A stretch of DNA of 64,000 nt from the NCBI RefSeq assembly GCF_027579695.1, contig NC_083590.1:19671799-19735798 (forward strand), in the 5' to 3' direction. Positions 56,109-64,000 of this stretch are shown in pieces. This DNA is from Neoarius graeffei. Taxonomy: Eukaryota > Chordata > Actinopteri > Siluriformes > Ariidae. The translations under genes and the position numbers were made by a program. Each line of letters starts with the position of its first letter. Positions within the stretch are counted from its first letter, which is position 1. The notes beneath the pieces were generated by a model. It made no database searches and was not told the DNA's origin. It saw nothing but the letters and a program-made list of their open reading frames with translations.

Positions 56109-57310
56109 CTAAAACAGCATGAACAATCTGCCCTTTAAATGATGCTCGTCCTTTGGGGTGGGTCTGGAGGTGACTGATGAGGCCAGTGCAGGCTTTGAAG
56201 GTATGCCTACGTGTCTGGCATGCATGAGTAGGGGTGGCGATAGTTTGAACCTTCCGTGCAGCTCGTTTCTTCTGGGCCTCGACGATGCATTTCCTCTACT
56301 GTGGGAGCATAATCGAGCACTAATCCGCATTGCGTTCTTTTTGCCTCCAAGTGGGAGCTGAAGTGTTGTCAGGCGATCGTTGATGCCCTCTGGGAGTTTG
56401 GTAAGTTTCTGGGCGAGGTGGGACTTTACAGCAAGTCCAACGCCTGCTTCTCGCCGTTCAGCACTGCTCTGACCACTCCGGAAGAAGGTATAACTACCAC
56501 CATGTTCCATGAGCTGGCCCTTGTCTGCTAGACATGGTTCACTGAGTGCAGCTATGTCCACGTTGTGGCGAGCTAGTTTCCTGGTGACTAGTGCAGTTCT
56601 TCTCTCTGGCCTGTCTGCTTTGATGTTATCCAGTAGAATGCACATGTTCTACGTGCCAAGGTTGAGTACCTTCATCTTATTGGTTGTATTTTGACCGCTG
56701 AGTGGGATCCCCGCCAGCCGTGGTGTGCTGGGCAGGGTGAGGTGAAGCAGGCTATGTTTGGGGCAATTTTTCTAGCCCCTTCCTCCAGGGAGGTGAGCAG
56801 AGCGAATCCTAAACAGGGCAGCTCAGATACCCAGGGGGCTGCCAAACTCTGTTGCTGCTTTGTTCCAGCAGAGTGACCCAATGCCCTGGGCTGGCTGTGT
56901 CCAGGCTCGCGACAACAGCTTCTAGTGTTTCTGCACCTGCTGCTTCGCCACTTGCCTGTTGCCACAGGACTTGAGTTTGAAGTCGTGACTTGGATTAGCG
57001 CGAGGGAGAGTTGTGCAGCCGTCAGCCTCACTCCCTTATCCCCACCTAACTGGGTCCAGGGGCAAGACAGAACCAGGACGGCTGGAGCTAGGTCGGGATG
57101 CAGTAGATGGCCAACAGTGTTCTACGTGTTGCACTGTGTCCCGATTGCGCTCCACAAGCGCTTTGCTGTGTATGCCTTCCTGCCCGCTGAACCACCAGGT
57201 GGTGGTCTCCTTCGCACAGTCTGCTGAGTCCAGTCCCCCTGAGTAGGGGTTTGCTAGTGCTTGCTCAAGGCACCACCCCAGGCTAGTGGAGGGAAGGAAA
57301 CGCCTTGCTA
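56109..57310 (-). pseudogene. Non-LTR retrotransposon fragment (endonuclease part)
   Basis: Minus-strand frame 56109-56645 contains LLDNIKADRPERRTALVTRK, ARHNVDIAALSEPCLADKGQ, SSAERREAGVGLAVKSHLAQ and KLPEGINDRLTTLQLPLGGK, the N-terminal APE-type endonuclease domain of a fish LINE ORF2. The sequence upstream to 57310 looks like its 5' region. After GGKKNA the frame jumps to sequence from the ORF's 3' end (MHARHVGIPSKP...), so the whole reverse transcriptase is deleted internally. Confidence 0.8.
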
Positions 57311-57448
57311 CTCCAGAGACTCAGATTGTTGGCGCGCCTGCGTCTAAGACACACTATTTCGAATAATGAACGCATTGTCGAGAGGGGCAGGGGCCAATAT
57401 GGACGCGAGCATTTTATACCCTATTTGGAACGTTTCGTGGCGTATTAC
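57311..57448. other. GC-rich spacer
   Basis: No feature recognised. Confidence 0.3.
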
Positions 57449-58408
57449 CAGTGTAGGAAATGGGTGCCCGCCCCACCGCCCGTCGCGGTCAGTTTGCAGC
57501 AAGGGCGGAATGAATTTATAAGTTGCCAGCCCCACGGGCGGTCCCTCTTTAAGGGGATTCATCGTTCTCTCGATATTTCATCATATTGAAGGACTTTTCA
57601 AGACATTTTCACTAGATTCTGTTGGTTTGTTTACCGACGCGGGTGCGGCCATATTGTTTTCGCTTAGAAATGAAACGAGTGCTCTGATTGGCTGTTGCTT
57701 CGGAGGTTCAGCCAATCAGAGCTCGATACACACAGCTCGGTGAAATCCACCCCAAGTCTCCCCAAGTCACATCTCTGTCTGTGACTTTGAAAACCAGCGT
57801 CCTACCACATGAGTTTTTCAAAATATCACATAAAATTGATTGTTCCAAATATCTGAAAATGTTGTATGACTATCTTGGGATAAAACCACCTGAACCAAAG
57901 ACCTCTCAAAAACAAAAACAAACTGAAGAAGAGAGAAAGAAAGCACAACAAAAATACGATAAAGATAAGAGGAGAACTGTTGTGGACAGTTGGAAACAAG
58001 AGTTTGACTGGCTGGTATCCGATGACAACAAACAAACTATCTACTGTAAGGTGTGTAGAGCTGCATATGGGCCCTTGTCTAAACGAAAACCCCCAGATAG
58101 ACTTGGGAAATATGCCAATGGAGCTTTTGTCACTGGTTCTGTCAATCTGAAGCATGATGGTTTGGCTGATCTCAAGCAACATAGGTCACATATACATTTA
58201 TATACATAAACACCAGTAATAAATCATAAAACTAAATTGAATATATGAAATTACATGCATGATACAACATTACATGCATTGCCTCTTTTACAATTTTTCG
58301 AAAATCATGCTATATTACGGCGGATTATAGTTGAAATTGGGGCAGGCAACTTTTCAGAGTTGCCTGCCCTGTGGTCTGGCTGATATTTTCCATGAATTTC
58401 CTACACTG
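57449..58408 (+). mobile_element. hAT-type element carrying a zinc-finger-only frame
   Basis: Ends CAGTGTAGGAAATGGG and the inverse of CAGTGTAGGAAATTCATGG, flanked by GTATTAC (57442-57448, 58409-58415). Length 960 bp. The 7-bp exact repeat is probably an 8-bp duplication with one change. Confidence 0.82.
57688..58209 (+). CDS. hAT/ZNF862-like zinc-finger fragment
   Basis: 173-codon frame. A charged linker (TSQKQKQTEEERKKAQQKYD) is followed by DSWKQEFDWLVSDDNKQTIY, CKVCRAAYGPLSKRK and FVTGSVNLKHDGLADLKQH. The W-L-Y-C-x2-C ... F-G-S-N-K pattern is the TTF/BED-like zinc finger at the N-terminus of ZNF862-type hAT transposases. The catalytic and dimerisation domains are absent: the frame stops right after the finger and the element ends 200 bp later. 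The true ATG may be further in (MLYDYLG). Confidence 0.7.
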   Translation: MAVASEVQPIRARYTQLGEIHPKSPQVTSLSVTLKTSVLPHEFFKISHKIDCSKYLKMLYDYLGIKPPEPKTSQKQKQTEEERKKAQQKYDKDKRRTVVDSWKQEFDWLVSDDNKQTIYCKVCRAAYGPLSKRKPPDRLGKYANGAFVTGSVNLKHDGLADLKQHRSHIHLYT

Positions 58409-58470
58409 GTATTACTTTATGGTCTCAATATTGAAAATCTTGCACAAATATGCAACTTCCAACATAATTA

Positions 58471-59027
58471 CCGTATTTTCTGGACTATAGAGCGCACCTG
58501 TATATAAGCCGCATCCGCTCTATTTAAAAAAAAAAATAAAAAAAAAAAAGATATACAAGCCGCACCGGGCTATAAGCCGCAGATATCTATGTTGAAAAAT
58601 GAGATATTTACTGCATGTACAGAACGATTTTGTACTGTAAATGTACGTACCTGAACAGATTCTTTCCGAACAGTGCCTTTTAACACGGCAGCAACTTTGC
58701 TGATTAAAACGGAACAGAACCAAGAGAAAATAACCGGTATTTATTTACCTTCATTTCTCCTGTGTTTGAAACCACAAGTCACCTTAATCATCTTCGCTGG
58801 ATTTGAAAATAATTACCAGTTAGTAATTTGTCGTGCGTGTTCTATCTGCTAAAGATCTGCTAATTCTTCTTTGCATTGATTTTTCGTCCATCTTATTTTT
58901 GATTCTACTTCCGGTTAGAGCGCCCCTAGCGGTGGAAGAAAAATCCACAGAATAGCCGCACCTTTGTATAAGCCGCATGGTTCAAAACCTAGGAAAAAAG
59001 TAGCGGCTTATAGTCCAGAAAATACGG
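58471..59027. mobile_element. MITE with CCGTATTTTCTGGACTATA ends
   Basis: CCGTATTTTCTGGACTATAG (58471) and its inverse ending 59027, with internal TATAAGCCGC motifs near both ends. Length 557 bp. Family widespread in vertebrates; class not asserted. Confidence 0.8.
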
Positions 59028-59689
59028 TGTCTGGATATTCAACAGATTTCAGCATCGGATGAATTTTTCCAATTCATCACCAATAACATCCGGTGACGCT
59101 CTGAGGAAGATGACAGTCGTACGTCGAAACATGTCAGGTAAACAAACCTAAAAAATTAGATGTCTGATAAAAAAGAAAAAACTAACAATAATCAGATGAA
59201 TTTGTTTTGACCACCGCCATATTGAATATACATCGGACCCGTTTGTGTATTTACGCCGCCCCGTTTGTAGCGTCCCAAGCGAGTAAAACCTGATCCAAGT
59301 CTTTCGCTAGGTGGCGTCTTACGGTCTATGTACGAATATTCAAAAGAGACAAGAAAACGTGGATAAGAAAAAAAAAAAGAAAAATGCATCTGTTTTGTCA
59401 TTCTTCGGCAGAAAAAGAGTACATTCACCTGAAAAAACTGATACCCAAGGTAATTAGTCATACTAGATTTACAACTGTTGTATCATTAGTATCAGACATT
59501 AATTTTCAAACTTCATAGCCTGAATTTGAACCCAAGATTGAAGATTCAGCATCCCATCTGATTCTCTGAAATTAGAAGTAGAGATGATTAGAGACAAGCA
59601 GAATTAGACCGTCACAGCATGCAAAAAACAAACCCATTCTTGTGCTATAATTTACAAGGAGGAGATAATATAGATGTGATGTATAGTGG
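59028..59689. other. Unassigned, with a retroelement-like tail
   Basis: GCTCTGAGGAAGATGACAGT / CGTACGTCGAAACATGTC (59095-59132) looks like the CTGA-GAAG...CGAAAC tail common after Penelope-like ORFs. The rest is unassigned. Confidence 0.35.
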
Positions 59690-59918
59690 CCTGTGGTAGC
59701 CTGGCAAGCCAGACTAAATGTGAATATTTAGTCTGGTCTCGGTCGTAGACATTTCCGAAGGGTGTGGGTAGGAACAACCTGTTGTCTTTCAAACTGTGTC
59801 TGTGCGTATAGGCCAACGCTCTGACCAATCAGCGCAACAGTGACTGTCACGTAGTCAGAGCGACAGAAAGCAGTGGGGGAGTAGCCTGGCAAGCCAGACT
59901 AAATGTGACAGCGAAACG

Positions 59919-60046
59919 TCCTTCTTGAAAAGGAATGAGCGGAGAGCCTCTTCCTGCTCATGTTTCAACGAAAACTCCAAGTCTAATTCTTCTAAAACTG
60001 ATTCCAAAGCGGAGTCAAACGCGCGCTGTTCACTAGCCGTAGCCAT
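59919..60046 (-). CDS. Start of a RecQ-like helicase frame (fragment)
   Basis: ATG 60046: MATASEQRAFDSALESVLEE, then LDLEFSLKHEQEEALRSFLF KKDV. The xLxxxQxEALxxFLxxKDV pattern is the Q-motif region directly before the Walker A loop of RecQ-type helicases. The frame is cut off by the duplicated element end before any GKS motif. A CATCCAATATGGCGG promoter-like word precedes it. Assignment by pattern only. Confidence 0.45.
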
Positions 60047-60320
60047 CTTTCCTGTTGTGCTTTCTCCCATAGACATATAAACATAGACGCCGCATTGAGC
60101 CGGTGGCCCGTTGCTGGGATACGTCAGAGTGTCCGCCATATTGGATGTGGCAAATCTTCCCCGTAAACCAATGCAAGTAAATGGACTGAACTTCATAAAG
60201 CCCCTTTCTACAATAACGTTTAACTCGATGCCTTTTATTCACCCATTAACACACACGTGTGTGTGTGTGTATGTATATATATATATATAAAAAATGTGTG
60301 TGTGTATATATATATATATA

Positions 60321-61111
60321 CACTAAGTAACTTTAAAAACGCACAATGGAATTCAACACGATATCACTTTAGATCCATGCATATATTTGAAATTTATGAT
60401 ATTGTATGTAATGCACACACATCTTGAAACATCGATAAAGGACATTTATTGTCAAACTCAAGAATTAATTCACAATAAAAAAATTCAAAGTGACAGTTGG
60501 TCCATGTTCGGACCGTCATGCTGGAGATTCTGGGTCTGTGTCGTCCAGGGGTCTCAGCAGCAGTGACTGAGGGGGTCAGGAATCTGTCACGGAGGTGAGC
60601 TAGCCTGATGTGCTGATCCTGAACTGGCGTCGTGACTCGAGGCTGACCAGGGCGTGGACGATCCCTGGTGCTCCCTGTCTGTCTGTAACGCTGACTCAAA
60701 CGGGAAATGGTCGAATGATGAACACCGAAGTGCCGGGCGACCTCTGTCTGTGTACTTCCGGCACGCAACATCCCGATGGCCTGTTCACATTGATTTTGGC
60801 TTAGGCGTGGCATCTTCAATAATGACAATTTTCCCATCATTTCCCCCGGGTATTTATAGGCAAGATTGTGTGTGTACAGTGTATGCAAAATTTGTTTGAA
60901 AATTAAAGCCTGTCCATGTCATTGACTACCCGAGTCATATTGTATGTTATTGAGTACAACTCCCTTAAATTCTGATTTGAGCACAGATTTGGAACTTATT
61001 CAGGCGGAACGAAGTTATTTTTCCATTGTGATATATTTCTTTTCTTCTTGAGATAAACTCAGCACGAATTCAGCAAGTTTTATCAATGTGCGTTTTTAAA
61101 GTTACTTAGTG
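60321..61111 (-). mobile_element. 791-bp Tc1 deletion derivative
   Basis: Ends CACTAAGTAACTTTAAAAAC and inverse, TA on both sides (60319-60320, 61112-61113). Contains only an N-terminal transposase region. Parallel in size and content to 48582-49366, though its ends differ. Confidence 0.94.
60394..60813 (-). CDS. Tc1 DNA-binding domain only (open)
   Basis: From ATG 60813: MPRLSQNQCEQAIGMLRAGS, TQTEVARHFGVHHSTISRLS, QRYRQTGSTRDRPRPGQPRV and TTPVQDQHIRLAHLRDRFLT, then TPGRHRPRISSMTVR. This is a complete paired-like helix-turn-helix with a GQPRVTT linker and most of the second helix-turn-helix. It has no stop before it is fused by an internal deletion to terminal sequence (TWTNCHFEFFYCELILEFDN...). 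No catalytic residues. 140 codons in all. Confidence 0.85.
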   Translation of the reverse strand: MPRLSQNQCEQAIGMLRAGSTQTEVARHFGVHHSTISRLSQRYRQTGSTRDRPRPGQPRVTTPVQDQHIRLAHLRDRFLTPSVTAAETPGRHRPRISSMTVRTWTNCHFEFFYCELILEFDNKCPLSMFQDVCALHTIS

Positions 61112-61113
61112 TA

Positions 61114-61635
61114 TTTGGGAAACAAACAGGCATCAGAACAACATGTATAACTTTTAATGTGATGGTTATAAATAGTGTGCGAAATACCCTGTACACTGCA
61201 AACTAGCGACAGATACACGATAGATAGCTCAGGTAAGCTAATCAGTCAGCATACCGTAGCAAGCTACCTAAACCTGAGGCCAAAATAACCAACCTACAAG
61301 ACTGAATATGATAAATGATGGAAATAGTGAATGAAAATAAAAATGTACTGTTTTATTTATTGAGTCACCACACAGACCTACTCTCGTTGAATAAAGGGAG
61401 CTGAATGACCGCCAAACTGAGTTCGGCCAGGTTCTAACATCATACCAAAACAAAACACATCACTGATTCCTTCACATTCAGAAAGGTTAAAAACATTCAT
61501 CATACGTTCAAAAACGTTCATCATAGTGTGGCACTGTATTATCTAATTCTCACTGCTTATAACTCTACACCTACCCGGTGGAGATGAGCTGGGAGACTGA
61601 AGGAACAGTATTGAAAAGTATTTTTCCAGTCTCAC
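61114..61635. other. Interior of the composite element
   Basis: No frame recognised downstream of the THAP exon donor. Confidence 0.4.
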
Positions 61636-61715
61636 CTGTGAAAGGTAATCCCATGTGATCTCGTTTGGACGGTAAACCTTGTTGGTACAGTTAAACGCAG
61701 CACATGAATGAGGCA
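61636..61715 (-). pseudogene. THAP-domain first exon, one-base frameshift
   Basis: ATG 61715 reads MPHSCAAFNCTNK. One reading-frame step later the sequence reads FTVQTRSHGITFHR up to a GTGAGA donor at 61635. Both pieces fit the start of a THAP finger (C-x4-C ... ITFHRFP) with an exon boundary after FHR. The shift inactivates it. Confidence 0.6.
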
Positions 61716-62053
61716 TCTTTATTCTCGGCTACTGTCTAGACGCTATACCAGAGACGGCTGAAGAATCTCCACTTTGCCACATCCAATATGGCGGCGAGGA
61801 TGACGTATGATTCTGCGCAGAATGCGGTGTCTGTTTATATGTCTATGCTTTCTCCAGCATCGCGCAGCCTTGTCGTCACTCCTGCAAAAGCCCACCCAAA
61901 GAATCCAAACAAAAACCTTGCGTTGTGATTGGCGGGCACGATTTGATGCCTGGGGTGTGTTGTTGATATGGTCCGAGGCTAGACCCACTCGTAGGCAAAA
62001 ATATTTTTGGCTGCTAGGCGGGTGGGTCTAGTTTACTAAGCTAGGCCTGTGGT

Positions 62054-62898
62054 TGAATTCCAAAATCTTGCCACTGATTAAACAATATCTCAATATATTT
62101 GGTTGAAGCATTGATTTTTGTCATCGACATGGCTTCTAATACAAAAAAAAAAAAAAGAAGAATTGAGAAGAAAAAAAACAGCCCCTGGGCTACCCCAGCT
62201 GTTCATTGGGCTTGCTTCGCTCACTAGGTTCGCTTCAACTGAAGGATAATCACTGGGCCCCCCATTGTAGAAATGGGCTCCTGTTTTTTGACCTGCAAAA
62301 CAATCTGAGTCTCTGCTACTCCATTGCATAACAGTCAAGGACAGCACATGCCCGCTGCCCTAATACAGATTCTACACTGTATTCTCTAACGCATTCCATA
62401 CGATATTCCCCACATGCACTCTGCAACACATTCTACACCACACTCTGCAACGCACTCCACAGCATGCTCTCCAAAAGCCCCCACACTACATTCTCTCCGG
62501 CACGCAGGAGCCCAGGACCTCCGACCATGCCCGCTATCCCACCCGCCAGGCATGGGTGGACCCGCCTGACCAGATGCAACATGCAGTCATCACCCTCTAA
62601 ACAGGTCAGCTCATTCAGTGGGAGGCTTCTTCCTGTACTTCGTTCTTTTCGCCAGGGTTCCCATTGCTTCTCTCGCCGTGTTGAATGTTCTTTCAAAACT
62701 CAACTCGAAAAACAGAAGGGCTCCGGGTCTTTTTGTTCAGCTCACAATGGTGCAGAATGTTGTTTGGTTTCATGCAGATGCTTGACTTTCGAGTATGGTA
62801 TCGAAGTCTGAGCTTTCGCAGCTAGCAAACCTGTTCGCAGTACGATAATGGCTGAGACGTTCTGAACAACGGTTGTTTCCGGTTCAATGGTCTATTGC
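62054..62898. other. No gene recognised
   Basis: Contains poly-A runs and degenerate CACTCTGCAACGCACTCCA-type repeats at 62380-62470. No chtop exon could be recognised here. Confidence 0.35.
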
Positions 62899-63552
62899 AG
62901 GGCTATTCAAATACATTTGCAAGGGGGCCAAACTAGAAAATTACAAAATTTGTGAGGGCCGGACAGACAATTGACATAAAATTGATATCAGCTAAAGGCA
63001 ATTAAAATATACTAAGGTATATAATATATGAAATAAAATAAGGTACATTATTCTTTTCCTTTATTACGAAATATAATGAAAAATGGTACTTTTTTTTAAT
63101 AGATGAGGACACGTCTTTCATTTTTTGGTCAACAATCATTTTGTCAACAACCGCCAGCATGCAGTCTTTAATAGTTTCTGACTCAGTGAAGGGTCTTTTT
63201 TTTTTTTTCCTTGTCAGTATCCACGCAACTCGTAGAGATGCGATAAAAGCTCTGTCTTGTTCTGTGCAAAAGCCACCAATTGCACGCTGACTTTGTTCAA
63301 AAGAAGTTACCAGTCTGTCTATTCTCCTTCGTCTCTCCTCAGAGCCCTCTTGGTATTGCTCAGAAAATGAAGCATGTTTTGTTGTAAAATGTCTCTTCAC
63401 GTTGTACTCTTTGGCCACAGCTACAGATTCGTTGCACAATAAACACACCGGTCTATCGCTTGCCGTAGTTGGCAAAGTAAATAAGTACTTTTCAGTCCAT
63501 TCGCTTTGAAATTTACGGTTTTCTCTGTCAACTTTGCGATGTTGCTTGGACA
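62899..63552 (-). mobile_element. Internally deleted hAT element
   Basis: CAGGGCTATTCAAATACATT with AAGGGGGCCAAA at 62899-62935 is a typical hAT end. The minus-strand frame enters from 63553, where a different element begins, so the outer 5' end is missing or replaced. Confidence 0.7.
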
Positions 63553-63553
63553 T
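63002..63553 (-). CDS. hAT transposase N-terminus with BED-like finger
   Basis: ATG 63553: MSKQHRKVDRENRKFQSEWT, EKYLFTLPTTASDRPVCLLC, NESVAVAKEYNVKRHFTTKH. The C-x2-C ... H-x4-H finger and NVKRH-TKH motif match the N-terminus of GTF2IRD2/SCAND3-type hAT proteins. FIASLRVAWILTRKKKRPFT and ETIKDCMLAVVDKMIVD follow. The frame then runs into 3' sequence by an internal deletion and ends at 63002. No DDE core and no dimerisation region. Confidence 0.78.
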   Translation of the reverse strand: MSKQHRKVDRENRKFQSEWTEKYLFTLPTTASDRPVCLLCNESVAVAKEYNVKRHFTTKHASFSEQYQEGSEERRRRIDRLVTSFEQSQRAIGGFCTEQDRAFIASLRVAWILTRKKKKRPFTESETIKDCMLAVVDKMIVDQKMKDVSSSIKKKYHFSLYFVIKEKNNVPYFISYIIYLSIF

Positions 63554-64000
63554 AGGGCTGCACAATTAATTGAATTTAATCGAAAATCGCGATTTTGGCT
63601 GCCACGATTAAATTAAATGGAAATTGCGATTTATTTCCATTTAAAATGCGAGCTCTGCTGTATATCTGATCAAGCACTTTTTGACCAATACTCCGTCAAA
63701 CCATCAGGGGGCGAACCGATGCATGTAAGGTTTCATTACTCCGCCTAAATAAGCAAGCAAGCCAAGTGCAGTGTTGCCAGATTGGGCGGTTTTAAGTGCA
63801 TTTTGGCGGGTTTTGAGCATATTTTGGGCTGGAAAACGTCAGCAGCATCTGGCAGCACTGGCCAAGTGTGCAGAGCTTCAGTGCAGCGGTATCTTCTTCA
63901 AGGGGTGATGGTGTGAGAGCAGGTAACAGATTGAGGTGAGAGAGAAAAGCTAACTATGTCGGAACAACAGACTATTTAGCACTGGAGGCAATGCTGTGAC
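63554..64000 (+). mobile_element. hAT-like element running off the window
   Basis: Begins TAGGGCTGCACAATTAATTG with AATCGAAAATCGCGATTTTG, a widespread hAT end type. It continues to the window edge, where ATG TCG GAA (63956) might begin a frame that stops at once. The right end is not in the window. Confidence 0.55.
63769..63860. mobile_element. 92-bp hAT MITE with perfect TSD
   Basis: CAGTGTTGCCAGATTGGGCG to the inverse of CAGTGCTGCCAGATGCTGCT. The 8 bp GCCAAGTG is directly repeated at 63761-63768 and 63861-63868. Confidence 0.92.

Larger units (their letters stand above)
59698..62045 (-). mobile_element. Composite element with 8-bp TSD, THAP exon and helicase start
   Basis: CCTGTGGT is directly repeated at 59690-59697 and 62046-62053. 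The ends AGCCTGGCAAGCCAGACTAA and the inverse of CCTAGCTTAGTAAACTAGAC are loosely matched inverted repeats. The left end sequence is present twice (59698 and 59882). A Tc1 element is nested at 60321-61111. An internal inverted duplication is seen: CATATTGGATGTGGCAAA (60137) against 61777-61795. THAP plus an 8-bp duplication suggests a P-type element, but no transposase core is visible. Confidence 0.6.

Overview
This is a stretch of vertebrate nuclear DNA, almost certainly from a teleost fish and probably a catfish-like one. The signs are GT-AG spliced exons of three conserved vertebrate genes, very many Tc1/mariner, hAT and TTAA-flanked DNA transposons, and repeated copies of a tRNA-headed SINE of the type common in siluriforms (the SINE assignment is from memory). 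There are no operons, bacterial genes or CRISPR arrays. The host coding sequence comes to about 1 kb; nearly everything else is repeats.

Region 1 to about 28.9 kb is the 5' part of a smad4 gene read on the minus strand. Coding exons of the MH1 domain lie at 19551-19787 and 7405-7579, followed by a 24-nt microexon at 37-60. The rest of the gene lies left of the window. A CpG-rich segment at about 28.3-29.1 kb is the best candidate for its promoter and non-coding first exon. The introns are swollen by Tc1 elements, a stack of nested transposons at 10.7-14.8 kb, SINEs, 528-bp MITEs, large GGAT arrays and a 1.8-kb minisatellite whose units carry AATAAA. Both large MH1 exons have a (UG)n tract directly at their splice acceptors.

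Region 27.9-41 kb is intergenic. It starts with a C-rich minisatellite and the CpG island. Then comes a striking 3.5-kb array of 36-bp units (29.2-32.7 kb) that keeps a 1190-codon frame open and shows higher-order duplications of 24 and 14 units. After it come further Tc1 elements, including one with an uninterrupted 358-codon transposase (35431-36507).

Region 41.2-51.2 kb holds two host genes arranged head to head. snapin is on the minus strand, with all four coding exons reconstructed (41190-44874, 129 codons). chtop is on the plus strand, with its first two coding exons at 49944-50008 and 51061-51211. They share a compact promoter of about 0.3 kb containing a TCTCGCGAGA palindrome, CCAAT boxes and YY1-like sites.

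Region 51.2-64 kb shows no further chtop exon that I could recognise and is packed with transposons. Five of the elements between 48.5 and 63.6 kb, from Tc1, TTAA/THAP and hAT groups, have each been reduced to a transposase DNA-binding domain (helix-turn-helix, THAP, or BED/TTF-type zinc finger) without a catalytic core. A composite 8-bp-TSD element at 59.7-62.0 kb carries a THAP exon and the start of a RecQ-like helicase frame.

Transposon boundaries are given where terminal inverted repeats and target-site duplications can be read directly. Family names for elements come from motif recognition only; no database was searched.
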